Positions 12,722 through 26,200 of a DNA stretch of 64,000 nucleotides are shown one piece after another. Origin of the DNA: Archegozetes longisetosus (taxonomy: Eukaryota > Arthropoda > Arachnida > Sarcoptiformes > Trhypochthoniidae); NCBI GenBank assembly GCA_018873245.2, contig JAEMBT020000003.1, forward strand, positions 11,501,843 to 11,565,842, in the 5' to 3' direction. The position numbers and the translations under genes were made by a program. The notes beneath the pieces are model-generated. The model saw only the letters and a program-made list of their open reading frames with translations, was not told where the DNA came from and did no database searches. Each line of letters begins with the position of its first letter. Positions within the stretch are counted from its first letter, which is position 1.

Positions 12722-13103
12722 TGAAAATAAAACTACAAAAAATTCAAGTTTTTTATTCGAATACTTTCTGCCAAATTAAATTTTTAATTTGATGAGACAC
12801 ACATTTCAAAAACAAGTTAAGCAATGTCAATTAAATTGTTTTATGATTCCAATTAATTCAGAAAAGTGTTTTGAGTAACATCATTTTCAAGTCTATTCAT
12901 ACTGCAAATATCATTTATTCCATCTTCAGTTTTAAGAGTATGTTGAAAAAAGTGACACTCAAAACGACTTCTCTGCATTAACTGGAGTCATAGGTCAGTT
13001 TCAATAGGCATTACATGACTTATTTCTAAAAATGTGTCTTAAATTTTTAATCTGACATAAAGTGTTCTAGTTAATAACCCGAATTTTTGTAGTTTTATTT
13101 TCA
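12722..13103. repeat. ~380-bp inverted-repeat element
   Basis: TGAAAATAAAACTACAAAAA at the left end returns as its reverse complement at the right end, and further blocks inside (for example GACACA-containing segments) are also inverted. The arms are about 120 bp and diverged. It lies between the exon-2-like and exon-3 remnants of the lipocalin pseudogene. Confidence 0.55.
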
Positions 13104-13357
13104 AATAAAGTACATAAAATTCAGCAGTACTTTAAGCGTGAGAATATTTTCCAAAAATAACATTGGAAATTTTTTATAAAATATATTAACTAATCCATTA
13201 AAATTGATGAACCAGTAAGTATTAAAGGAAGGCAATACCAGATACTTGATGGTGGAGTTGGGAAAAAGTCGGTTTAATTGTAGAGCGGATATTAAAACTT
13301 TTCATTAACAACAAGTTTCTACCAGTTTCAGCAAAGGGAAAATACTGGGCACTAAAC

Positions 13358-13855
13358 TAGGGTGAACACCTCCGGCTTGTTTCATGATGGGACAAAAACA
13401 TCAAAGGGGAGACCCTTACATTCTTTTGAAGAAAAAAGTCGTTTTTATTAATCATTAAAAATATTTAGATGTCAGACGATGCATTCTGGTATTAAAACAT
13501 TGAAAATTGCTATTCACAGTTGATTTCAAAGGTATGTTTTTTGTTAGAAATGGCATCTTTCATAAGTCATTCAAAAGTAAGAAATGCTGGTTTATATCAG
13601 ATGTAAGTCAAGTCAGAAAAGATTAATTCAATAAATTTTGGTGTTTAAACTGGTTTTTTAAATCTCTTATTTAAAAAATAAATTCAATATTTGAATTTCT
13701 AAGAAATATTTTTATAAACACATTTTTCAAAATGAAAGTTGAAAAACGGAACAACTGATTGTCTCGTCGAAAGTTTTTGGTCTGACGGGATTTTCGTCTT
13801 TTATCTTTAAAAAGATGGGATTATCCCGTCAAAAATGGGACGAGTGGTCACCCTA
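13358..13855. mobile_element. hAT-like insertion, 498 bp, 8-bp TSD
   Basis: The element begins TAGGGTGA and ends TCACCCTA. It is flanked by CACTAAAC (13350-13357) and CACTAGAC (13856-13863), an 8-bp target duplication with one mismatch. Removing it together with one flank restores the lipocalin exon-4 frame GKYWALDTDYSAY, which fixes both boundaries independently. GGGAC/GTCCC motifs occur near both ends. It contains no transposase gene. Confidence 0.8.
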
Positions 13856-15014
13856 CACTAGACACCGATTATAGTGCCTATTTATTAGTTTATGCCTGTT
13901 CCCAGGCAATCAACGAATCAATAAGAGTAGGTAGGTATTTAGAGACAAAACTGATTTAAATCGACTTTTTCTCATAAACTTATTGCTGTTTCCTCTATCT
14001 ATGGGAATTTGCATGGATTTTGAGCTGAACTCCTGGACTAAATCCAAGAGAAATTAGAACTTTGAAAAGAGAATTGGCTGTAATCAACGGCACGACTAGT
14101 AATTTTGAGATTACAGATCAAGAGAGCTATGATCACAGTAATTGATACTCAATCGCCACAGCAATTATAATATGCGTACTAATGTTTTAAACAAATCAAA
14201 TTTTCTTAAATTGTGCTAATTTTCTCTAATCCAAGTAAATAATTCAAAATATGCAAGATATGTAAAAATGTTCCGTACTTCAAATTAACTAATCAATAGG
14301 CTTATTCAGAGAAATAGAATGACATTCATAATATTTTCTAACCCATAGCAACAATACTCTTCGATAATGTCCTGTTTAGATTCTAACAACAAATTATCAA
14401 TGGGAAATTACTGTGTGAAAAAATTGATTATATATATCAAAACTGAGATCATAGTTGTGTTGTTCATGTTTAACTTTTCCCAATGTTAAAAAATAATCAT
14501 AATAATGAAAAGAATAATTTCCGCACCCGATTCATGTTTGAAGCTTCACAAGCTAAAGCTACAAAATTTTAATATTAGTATAGATAACTATTTACATACT
14601 GATTAATCATTTAGGTTGATTGAAAGTGCGAACTGTAATTAATTAATAAGCTTTTATTTGGAACGATTAAGTATTTATGAACTAGTGAATAACTTACTTG
14701 CTGTTAATCGTTTGTACATTGTATTGTGTATTGAAAAAAAGTGAAGGCTTAACAACTATTTAAATTAGCTATAAAACTTGAAGATTCACGAAACAGCAAA
14801 GCAAATTTATTCAATAAATCATGATATATGAAATAAAAATCAGATTTTTACAATTGTAGTAATAATTTGAAGACAGTTTAGTCTGGAATCACTTCTGAGC
14901 TCTAGTTTGAAGCTATTGTTATCTATTATGTGTATGATTAATATATATAAATGATAAAACCATTGCTTATAATCGAATCAGTTTTCATTTAAGTTAATAG
15001 CCCAATTAATAAAA

Positions 15015-18000
15015 ATGAATAAACTTTATCTACTAATTTTAGATTTAGCTTTAATTCTTTGTCCTATTTATGGTGCTGTAAATGAGGGTCGGTTTATTTT
15101 TTTTTATGAACAATCGTTTCCAAAACATAAAAATTAAAACTCAATAAATTTTTCCATTAAAGGTGTAGAAAGTCTTTTAAGAATAACATCATCGACTTCT
15201 GAAATTGTCCAGCAAAATGCAGTTGTCGATCTAATAAAGAGACTATTTCCTGAAAGATTTAATGAATTTGAAGTTTTTATTAACACTTCACTGCTTAATA
15301 ATGATAATAAGGACAAATTTATTGTAAGGTGTATTGTTCTTAAAAGTTCTTCAAATAAATTTTTTCAATTTATATAACAGTTAGAATCTGTTGGAAACAA
15401 AGTAAGAATAACGGGAACTAGTGGCGTCTCAGCTGCGAATGGACTTAACTATTATCTAAAATACTTCGCGAATTGTCATGTTTCTTGGTCTGGAGATCAG
15501 CTCAACATCCCATCTCCGCTGCCAATTATCAAAACTCCAGTTCACATGACAATACTAGACAAGTTAATGATAAATATTTGATATCGAAATCATTTTTTTA
15601 ATAAACTATCTTTTGGAATAGATTCCGTTACTATCAAAACGTCTGTACAGTCAGCTATTCAATGGTTTGGTGGGATTTTAAGAGATGGGAACGAGAAATA
15701 GATTGGATGGCTTTGCGAGGAATAAATTTTCCACTAGCTTTCAACGGACAGGAATTGATTTGGCGTAGAGTTTAGTATAATTTTCTATCATGGATAGTGT
15801 TTATACAAAAAAAGTTGTATTAACTCAGACTATTTACGAAAGGTATATGAAAAGTTTGGATTAACCGAAGCTGAAGTCAACGACTACTTTAGTGGACCAG
15901 CATTTCTAGCCTGGTATGAATTGATTCATATATAAATTTTGTTAGTTTAGTAAGAATTTAAAATTTTCAGGAACCGAATGGGAAATTTTCAGGGCTGGTC
16001 TGGACCTCTGACTGAAAATTGGCACAAATATCAGGCATTGCTACAGACACAAATTTTAAAAAGAATGAGAGACTTGGGAATGTTGCCGATATTACCAGCT
16101 TTTGCCGGACATGTACCCAGAAACATAACACGAGTTTTTCGTAACGCTAAAGTATCAAAGCTTACAAACTGGGGTCAATTTAATCAAACGTATTGCTGGT
16201 CAGTATTCAAATTCAGACTATCATTGAAAAATTGTAATAATTTATATAATTTAGCACGACTTTCTTAGAACCTGATGATGAACACTTTCAAGCGATTGGG
16301 TCTGCATTTATTGATGAGGTCTAAACGAATAATAATTTGCCATTTATTTATTATTTGAATTTTACTATTGAGTATTATTTAATTTCAGTATAAGAACACT
16401 TATGGAACTGATCATTTCTATAACACAGACTTATTTAATGAAATGATACCGAGAACTAAGTAATTTAATGCTTATCAAAACCTTTATAAATCTCAGTTCT
16501 GAACTTCTTCAACTATAAAACTATTCTTGAATATAGAGATGTCAAATATCTTTCTGACTGTGGAAAAGCTGTTTATCAAAGTTTGTCAAAATCAGATCCA
16601 CAATCAATTTGGTTTGTAACAAAAAATTGGTGAAATTATTTATATTAATTGTCACTTTATTTTCAAGGGTAATGCAAGGCTGGATTTTTGTGAATGATCC
16701 CAATTTTTGGCAAAAAGATCAGGCTAAAGCACTTTTAACATCAGTTCCACAAGTATTTCATTGTGAAAAACATTGTATTTTGATATAATACAAGTCATTT
16801 TTTTATCTAATATTTAGGGAAAGTTATTGATTTTGGATTTAATGTCTGAACTTTATCCAGTTTTCCAAACATATGATGGATATTATGGACAACCGTTTAT
16901 ATGGTGTATGTTACATGACTTCGGTGGTACACTTGGACTCATTGGATCTTTCGATCATTTGAATTCTGTGAATAAAAACATTTAAACTTCTTAAAATTAT
17001 AATTAATATAAATATCTTCGCAAAATAGGATGTTTTCAATGCAAGAAAAAATTATAGTTCAATGATTGGAATTGGTTTGACTCCTGAGGGTATTGAGCAA
17101 AATGATATAATGTATGACTTCATGATGGAAACGACTTGGTACACATCACCAGTTGATCTAGATATATGGGTTTCTAATTATACTCACAGACGATATGGTT
17201 TAATTGATGACGATCTGATTAAAGCCTGGCATTTACTACAAGTAAAACGTCATAACTATTATTTCAAAGATAACTTGTAATTATCTCAAAGTTTTAAAAG
17301 CAGTTTATACTTTCAGAATAGCGTTTATACGAATCCCACTAAAGTTTGGAATTTCGGGAACTATGTTTTAGTGAGAAGACCTAATCTAAACGGTCACTCG
17401 GACCTTTGGTATAAACCAACTGATGTCTATAAGGCTCTCGAATTGTTTTTAAATGTATCACACAAACAAGAATTGAAAGATTCACCAACTTTTCAGTATG
17501 ATAGGAACAATTATGAATTTAAAAAATTATCCTTAAATTATTTGTCTTTATTTAAGTTACGATTTGGTGGACATAACGCGACAAAGTCTTCAGCTGCTTT
17601 TCGATAATATATTCTACCGACTTGTAAATGCATTCAAAACCTCAAATGAAATAGATTATCTTATCGGTTCTAAAATTTTGCTCAATATTTTGGATGATAT
17701 GAATGCTATCCTATCAACAAACAAACATTTTCTTCTCGGAAAATGGATTGAAAGCGCAAAATCTTTAGCAAATACTGATGAGGTTAACTTGAATCAATTT
17801 ATACTTGTATTTCGCTAAAAAGATCTTATTACTTAAGTCATAATTTTTGAAACTTTAATTCCATAATCTATATTTCTGCAGGAAAAACGATTCAATGAAT
17901 ACCATGCGAGAAATCAGATCACAATTTGGGGTCCAGACGGAAATGTATGGGAAATGATCATTCTTTTTAAAAGTTATGTCGAATCTGATCTCTTATTCAG

Positions 18001-18339
18001 ATAATAGATTATGCTAACAAACAATGGGCTGGAATGATATCCGACTATTATAAACCTCGGTGGCAGTTGTTCATTGATTATCTCAATAAATCGTTGACTG
18101 ATAAAACACCATTCAATCAAAATGATTACAATAAAGAAGTTTTCGAGAAAGTGGAGCTCAAATTTGTTAATCAAAACCAAATTTTCACAACTGAACCTAA
18201 AGGTATAAAGTTTTGAACAACTACACGATTGGAATCACTTTTGCTAAACTCTTGATTCTTGATTTCAGGCGATCCTATAATTACTGCAAAATCTATTCAC
18301 GAAAAGTATAAAATAATCTTTGAAGAAAAGTCTGTATAG
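15015..18339 (+). CDS. NAGLU: Alpha-N-acetylglucosaminidase (GH89), copy 1
   Basis: Seventeen exons: 15015-15087, 15163-15323, 15381-15562, 15622-15769, 15843-15913, 15971-16198, 16255-16318, 16389-16459, 16537-16611, 16668-16752, 16818-16967, 17029-17241, 17317-17495, 17557-17782, 17882-17944, 18001-18202 and 18269-18339. Phases agree at every junction and the product is 753 residues, close to the human enzyme. Exon 1 is a signal peptide. Family hallmarks include [48 protein letters not shown] and [10 protein letters not shown]. The two catalytic Glu positions of GH89 are present, in LFNEM (exon 8) and LTPEG (exon 12). The enzyme removes terminal alpha-GlcNAc from heparan sulfate in lysosomes. 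No stop or frameshift is seen. Confidence 0.95.
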
Positions 18340-21083
18340 TACTTTATGAACTATTGCAACGATAAATTGACTAATTCTTCGAAAAATTTCTTGTAAATGA
18401 TATCTTGATAGTAAAGTATATTTTATGACTTGATTTATGAAACTGAACAATTATAGTGTTCAAGTTGTAAAATACTATCGAATCTAAAAGTAAAGTAGAT
18501 TTTTCTTTTAACCTGTACTTTAATATAAAGAGCATTAATTAGTCTGCTGCATAGACTAAAATTTAATTGAGATGAACAGTTAGACCATGATTTCTATATA
18601 TTCAACACTTATCCTTATCGATAATATAAAAAATGTAAACGTTATAGTTAAGTTTAATACGGTTCCCAATCAAATATCTTTGTTGTACACAAAACTTAAC
18701 ATATTAAAAAAGTATTTTAGTTTTGAATTCGATAGCATAATATATAGACACAAAGTGAGGTATTTATTATAAGTTATGAATCTATCAAACTATGGTAGAA
18801 TAGGTTTTGTGCGTCAATTAGGCAATAAATACATGTTTGTTTTCTCTAAATTACTAAATCGTCGCCTAAGTGCTATAATGCGCTAACTTGGAAATATTCA
18901 CAAAATGAGTCAACGCCACTTTTGAATATATCAAACCTCTATAAATCGCTCAAGTCGGATCACAAAACTTTCAAGTAGATTTCTAGAAATTAGTTGTGCA
19001 ATAATGCGGTATCTTTGTATCTCCAAAATTTTCGGTGCTATATGCGCTAACTCTTGAAATTTTTTATTTAAACATCAAATCAATTATTTCAAGTATAAAG
19101 TCAGAGAGAAGGTAATATTTTCAATCCGTTTTATGATGAATCACGCCTTAACGCCCATTATTTGATTTTAAGATCTTATTAATCTCTCTAAATATTAATC
19201 ACGTGACTGAGGACATACAAACTACATTGCAAGCATTCTCTCAATACATTTATATGGAATGAATTTAGATGAGTTCTAAACACAAAGTTTTAAAATTTTA
19301 CCAATATTTTTACAGAGAAATTTAAAAGTTGTCTTAAATTGTGCAAAGAGAGCCTTAATTATTATTAACTCGATTGAATTTAGATTCACTTAGAGCTCAA
19401 TAAACCAGTGATTAATTGATTCTCAATAACTGGTGTTTTAGTTTAGGATTCACCTTTCTTTTTAAAAATATTTAAAGTTTTATTACACAAAAGTTGACTT
19501 ACCACCTACTTTTCTTTTGAATTTTGTACAAAATATATCACAGGGGTTACCCTTATATATATATTTTTGGAATTTATTTACATTTAGTTGATGTCTATCA
19601 GTAATCATTTATCATTTAATCAATAAATATTTATTGTTATCAAATCTACTAAATATACACGAATTAAACACGAATACTTTTCTTTAGTTTGGTGTAATTT
19701 TGTTATGCCGTTCTGATTCGAGCTCATAAACCTAAACGCATAACTGGGGACTAAAATTAACTATTTATCCAGAATTCTGAAACAAATATTCTATTAAAAT
19801 CTTAGTAATATTAGACTTTGTTTGATTGTAATCTTTTATTTTCTTAAAAATGATAAATATTGAAAATAATATTTAATAACAAATAAAGAAATATAACATA
19901 GGATTATACGTGATTGCATTATTTGATTGATATATAAAAATGTTATAAACGTATTTAAAGGTTTTCACATATTAAAAGATTTTTACTTCTTTCTAACACT
20001 TTTCACTTTCACTTAGAGGCATAATGAGGTCCTCTCATCGAGGCCTCTGCCCAAAGACTGACTCTTTACCAGTTTTTTAACATATCTTATATACACAAAA
20101 TAGATCTGAATTGTTATTCTTTTAAAATATGAACCGCATTTCATAGCAAACGTTAATACAATGATAACCTTGAAAGCATTAGTAGAGCATTACATAAAAT
20201 ATAAAGCATTTTAAAGATGACTGTTTGACAAACTATTTTTAAAGAATAAAAAAGTGAATTAAAATCAGAGAATTTATATCTGCATAACAATTAATTGAAA
20301 TTCTAGCTTATTTGAAATTTTTTATACTATTTACACACGAAAGTATTCTTTTTGTCAGATTTCGTAGTGTACATTTTTAAACGATGATTTTTTATTAATA
20401 CCAAGATTTTCAGATTACGATTATAGTATATCCTATTTAGTATTTGCTTCGATAGTATTTACTCTCATTAATATCTAGTGATACTCCCAGTCTATGCAGA
20501 AATTCCATTGAAATAATGTCGAAAAAGTCTCTTTAGTATTTATCCCGATATAATTTAAATGAGTTATTATTTGCTCAACTACTCAGTCACTAAGATATAA
20601 AAGCACACATTATTATGTGCATTATTTTTGAATAAAAATGAACGAACAATTCTAAAAATTCGAGTAGACTCAATTTGAAAAAAGCTACCAACAAGTTTTG
20701 AAGTGCTAGATATGGTAAAACAGATAAATAAATATTTTTTTCGTCAATTAGTTTCTAACAATGCTTTCAGGGCATTGAACACTTTAAAAGATGAAATATA
20801 TGTGATTAGAAACAAAAACCTCAAACAAAAGTCAATCCTCAATTACTTTCAGGAGAATTAATATTTTTTATAACTTGCTATTAGCTGATTTTCTCTTAAA
20901 CAATCACCGTACTTTATAGCAAACTTAAATCTCAATAAAAAAAATTTAATTTTGAAATATTTATGGGCGTCTCGATAGTATTTAACCTCGTTATTATTTA
21001 GTGAATTTTACAGACTCTTCAAGTAAATACTAAAGAGCTAATATTGTATCTGAGTATTAAAGTTTGAAAATTTCAAGACAACA
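18340..21083. other. Intergenic, no gene recognised
   Basis: AT-rich sequence between the first NAGLU copy and a Tc1/mariner element. Short open frames were examined and rejected. No clear repeat was found. Confidence 0.3.
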
Positions 21084-21085
21084 TA

Positions 21086-22366
21086 AGGTGTGTCTAATAA
21101 ATAAAGGTAAAATAGTTGTCATTCTAGCACAGCGAAACCGTTCCATTTATATTGATGTACTTTTGCTGAGATATTATCTATTTATTAGTCTTTAATTTCA
21201 TATTATAAAAAATGTATTCATCATCTTGTTTTCGTAGTGGCGAGGCTTATGAATGGACTCTTCGCCAAACGAATTGTGCAATTTTATGAGACTCTTAGCG
21301 GATCCAAATGTTTGCCATCAAAAAAGACTAACGATTAAGCATTTTAGTGAAAACATTAGATATCAAACCATTTCATGTATTATTAACAGATATAATAAGC
21401 GTGGATATATTGATTACGTAAAAATTCCTGGCGGCCATTTAGATCAGTAGATAGTGTTAAGAAACTATATGAGAGAAATCCCGAAGCTTCTGTAAGAACA
21501 GGATCGCTAAAGACAAATATGCCGAGCAGTACCTTTCAGTACATTAAGACAAAGAAATTAAAGATCAAGACTTTTATCAAACAAACAGTGCCAAAATGCA
21601 CGGGTGACCAGATACTAAGAGCACATAAAGCTTGCCGAATTCTTTATAGAAAACTTTGACAAGCGGTGGTAACAAAGTTCTTATACTGGATGACGAAACA
21701 TACGTCATTATCATGCATTAAAGAGAATATCAGTTGCAGATAATGTTAGATTTAAACCGAAGCAAAAGTTTACTAAACGACTCTATGTATGGCAAGCAAC
21801 TGATCAGAATGGGAACACAAGTAAACCCTTTATTCATGATGGAACCATTAACACTAAAACCTATCTGAAGGAGTGTTTGATTAAAAGATTGTTACCATTC
21901 ATTAAATAAAATCATAAAACAAGTTATATAGTCTTCTGATCTGATTTAGCGACAGCACACTATCAAAAAGATGTCATACAATGGTTAGAATTCAAAAACA
22001 TTGAGTTTGTTAAAGGGTATCAAAATGCACCAAATGTGCCGCAGGTCAGATCTATCGAATGGTTTTGGGCTTTATGCAAAAAAAGAGTACAGAACCCATA
22101 AAAGAGCGCCAAAATCTTTGAACGGATTCAAAAGAATTCGGTCTAATATATCGAAAAGAGTAGCAGAAAAAATGCACAAAATCTTATGAGTCATCTTAAG
22201 AGAAAATTGCGAGCTGTGGCTTATCGTGGAGTCCTAGAACCCTTTAAATTGACCAATCTGTAGCTTAATATAAATTTATATCTGACAAAATTTGATTACT
22301 TTATCTTTTGTAGATTTTGACTTATTCAAGAAATAAAATTTTTATCCCTATTTATTAGACACGCCT
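21086..22366 (+). mobile_element. Tc1/mariner element with dead transposase
   Basis: Inverted ends begin AGGTGTGTCTAATAAATA on the left and AGGCGTGTCTAATAAATA on the right. They are flanked by TA on both sides (21084-21085 and 22367-22368), as expected for Tc1/mariner. Inside, on the plus strand, decayed transposase pieces include an N-terminal helix-turn-helix (about 21270-21430), a segment with YVWQATDQNGNTSKPF (near 21785) and the C-terminal GYQNAPNVPQVRSIEWFW (near 22017), the block around the last catalytic acidic residue. Stops and frameshifts make it inactive. It lies between the two NAGLU copies. Confidence 0.8.
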
Positions 22367-22759
22367 TAAAATAAAGTGCAGGTTCTAACTCGTAACTTCT
22401 TTATTGTAAACAAATATTAACAGAAAATTATTCTGTTCTTTATAAAGTGATGTACAATCTGAATAAAGAATCTAAACAAAACAGATAGTTATCATTTCAA
22501 TTTTGTTATCGTAATTAAAAATAAAATGTTTTGTTTAATTTCATTTTTATTCATGGATCCTGTACAATTATTGTTTTTTTTCAATTGCTGTCCGTACACC
22601 TGTGCACTGAGTGCAATCCTGTACTAGTGGTAAGTCTACATAAAAGTAAAACTATAATTTTGATTTCAATCAACTGATACGAAAGAGATTTATTGATAGT
22701 TGCAATCAAATTCTAGGTACTAAAAGATTTTTAATTTGTAGGACTGTTATTGTAAACAC

Positions 22760-22911
22760 AGTCCGGGTAGTATTTAGACAAGTATTAAGAAGTCTACTTA
22801 GAGCAAACACTGTTATTTATATCGCTATTATTTGACTAACGCTTTGGTATAAAATAAGTAACAGAGTTTGCGCTAAGTAGACATCTTTATTGCGTATACT
22901 ACTCGGGCTAT
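22760..22911. repeat. ~150-bp hairpin MITE
   Basis: The left end reads AGTCCGGGTAGTAT and, later, AAGTCTACTTAGAGCAAAC. The right end carries the inverse of related versions (GTTTGCGCTAAGTAGAC ... ATACTACTCGGGCT). The unit folds on itself around a short AT-rich loop and has no coding capacity. Confidence 0.6.
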
Positions 22912-23290
22912 ATCTACAATAATTGCTCCACATGTAAAAGCGAATAACAACTCCAGGATGTTAAATCTCAGAATTGATTGAACTACCAGAAACTGTGTCC
23001 AGCTTGAAGAAAATTAATTTGAAATCGCTTTTGTCGCTATAATATTGAAAAAAAGCAGATATGGGTAACATAAATAAGGGTAAATTATTGTTTACTAACT
23101 TGAAATAATTTCAGAAAACTTTACCGGATATAAAAATTAGAAAATAAAACAGAATTAACATAATAAATAATGTTTTGTTACATTAGTGACATTGAAAAAT
23201 AGTTCATCAAAGATTTAATTTTAAAAATTATAGTTTGATTTAATTTAATGAAAGTTGTACTATAAAGTTTGTCCAAATTTTCTATCCAAG

Positions 23291-26200
23291 GTGTAAAAAG
23301 TCTGCTAAAAATCAGATCACCGACTTCTGAAAGTGTCCAGCAAGATGCTGTCATCGATCTAATAAGAAGACTATTGCCGGATAGAGTTGATGAATTTGAA
23401 GTTATTATCAATACTTCACTACTTAATGATGATTATAAGGACAAGTTTACTGTAAGATTAAATTTTCTTCAAATCAGCTATGAATATTTCAAATATCAAT
23501 ATGACAGTTAGAATCTGTTGGAAATAAATTGAAGATAACAGCAACTAGTGGTGTCTCAGCTGCTAATGGACTTAATTATTATCTGAAGTATTTCGCTAAT
23601 TGCCATATATCCTGGTCTGGGGATCAGCTCAATGTTCCGTCTCCACTTCCGAATGTAAAAACTCCAGTTCATATGATAATACAGGATAAGTGTGTGAAGA
23701 AATTATTCGAAATTAAAATATTATTAAAATCATGGTATTTCGCACACTGATTAATAGATTTCGCTATTATCAAAACGTCTGTACAGCCAGTTATTCAATG
23801 GTTTGGTGGGATTTCAAGAGATGGGAACGAGAAATAGATTGGATGGCTTTACGAGGAATAAATTTACCACTAGCTTTCAATGGACAGGAACTTATTTGGC
23901 TTAGAGTTTAGTTTAAATTACTTCATAGACAATGAATGAATATTTCAAAAATGAATTTAGATTAACTTAAAATAGGTTTATAAAAAATTTGGATTCACTG
24001 AAGATGAAATTAATGATTACTTCACTGGACCTGCATTTTTAGCCTGGTATGAGTTGATATATTTATAAAACTATCAATTTGTTGTAATGTGAAATTTATT
24101 AGGAACCGAATGGGAAACATTCAGGGCTGGTCCGGACCTTTGACTGATAACTGGCACGAACAGCAAGCATTATTGCAGACACAGATTTTGAGAAGAATGA
24201 GAGATTTGGGAATGTTACCGGTTTTGCCAGCTTTTGCCGGACATGTACCCAAAAGTATAACACGAGTTTTTCCTAACGCTAAAGTATCAAAACTTACAAA
24301 CTGGGGTGGTTTCAATGAGTATTCTCAGTAAGTATTGAACATTAATTTAATTAGAAACCCTTAAAATAGTTTTACTATTTAGCACAACATTCTTAGAACC
24401 TGATGATGAGCACTTTCAATTAATTGGGTCTGCATTTATTGATGAGGTCTGAAAAAATAACTTTTTCATATGTTTTTTATTTGAATCTTGTTTGAATTTC
24501 AGTATAAAAACACTTATGGAACCGACCATTTCTATAACACAGATTTATTTAATGAAATGATACCGAGAACTGCGTAAATTAATGCTTATCAAAACCTTTA
24601 TAAATCTCAATTTAAAACTTCTTCAACTATAAAACTATTCTTGAATATAGAGATGTCAAATATCTTTCTGACTGTGGAAAAGCTGTTTATCAAAGTTTGT
24701 CAAAATCAGATCCACAATCAATTTGGTTTGTAACAAAAATTTGATGAAATTATTTATATTAATTGTCACTTTATTTTCAAGGGTAATGCAAGGCTGGATT
24801 TTTGTGCATAGGCGCAGTTTTTGGCAAAAAGATCAGGCTAAAGCACTTTTAACATCAGTTCCACAAGTATTTCATTCTAAAAAATATTGTATTTCGATGT
24901 AATACAAGTGATTTTTTATCTAAAATTTAGGGAAAGTTATTGATTTTGGATTTAATGTCTGAACATGGTCCAGTTTTCCAAGTGCATGATGGATATTATG
25001 GACAACCGTTTATATGGTGTATGTTACATAACTTCGGTGGTACACTTGGACTCATTGGATCTTTCGATCAGTTGAATTCTGTGAATAAAAACATTTAAAC
25101 TTCTTGAAATTATAACTAATATAAATCTGTTTTCACAAAACAGGATGTTTTCAATGCAAGAAAAAATTATAGTTCAATGATTGGAATTGGTTTGACTTCT
25201 GAGGGTATTGAGCAAAATGATATAATATATGACTTCATGATGGAAACGACTTGGTACACATCACCAGTTGATCTCGATAAATGGGTCTCTAATTATACTC
25301 ACAGACGATATGGTTTTATCGATAACGATCTGATTAAAGCCTGGCATTTATTACAAGTAAATCAAATTTACTTTAATGTCTTAATTTTTAAATGAATTTT
25401 CAAAGAATAGGAATTATGCTCTCAAATATCCTTTCAATCTCGTATTATTGAACCTTGCGCTGACGTTTACTTGACTTACTATATTAATAAGAGACTATAA
25501 GGTTAGGTTTGTTTGGGATTCAATCATATGACAGTAGGAAATACTAGAACCTGCAATTGTTTAAGATAATAAATAAAGATGTCCTATATGAAAATTTAAT
25601 GGATTAAACATTCATCAGAATAGTGTTTATATAAATACTACAAATATCTGGAATTTCGGTCGTTATGTGCTTCTCAAGAGACCTGATCCTTACAACCGTT
25701 CTGTTCTCTGGTACAAACCATCAGATGTTTATAAGGCTTTCCAGTTATTTATCAAGGCTTCAGTCAGGACAGAATTGAAAGCGTTGCCAACGTTTGAGTA
25801 AAATATTTAATCTCAAAATTAAAAATTTTTTCATATGATTATCCAAATATTAGGTATGATTTGGTGGATATAACTCGACAAAATCTTCAATTGATATTCG
25901 ATGATATTTTTTATCGTATGATCCTTTCCTTTAAAAATTCGGACAAAACTGATTTCCTCATAACTTCTAAAATGATAATCGATGTGTTGGATGATTTGAA
26001 TGCTATTCTTTCAACAAACAAGCATTTCCTTCTCGGAAATTGGATCGAAGGTGCAAAATCATTGGCAATTACCGACGAGGTATTTCAAGAGTAAATTTAT
26101 TACTTTCCTACATAATTTAGAACGAGTACAAAAATGCTGTTTTCAAACTTTCTGAAATTCTTATTCAATATTTCATGAATCTATAGGAAAAAAGTTTCAA

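Larger units (their letters stand above)
12655..14145 (+). pseudogene. Lipocalin (ApoD-like) pseudogene 1, transposon-split
   Basis: Remnants of the five-exon lipocalin seen at 29-33 kb are present in order. A possible exon-2 remnant (HANYTTTKG) is near 12680. Exon 3 begins IDEPVSIKG near 13205. Exon 4 starts at 13332 with GKYWAL and resumes after an insertion as DTDYSAYLLVYACSQ. Exon 5 (to the stop at 14145) reads FAWILS, then a stop in place of the Arg found in the intact copies, then TPGLNPREIRTLKREL. The exon-5 acceptor AG is lost. Two repeat elements interrupt it: a palindrome at 12722-13103 and a hAT-like element at 13358-13855. Clearly non-functional. Confidence 0.75.

Noticed and set aside
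16460..16536. Starting NAGLU exon 9 at the earlier CAG near 16496
   Set aside because: It gives an immediate stop. The TATAG acceptor at 16536 keeps phase and matches the family length in both copies.
24121..24315. Minus-strand frame over NAGLU copy 2 exon 6
   Set aside because: Antisense shadow of a well-supported exon.
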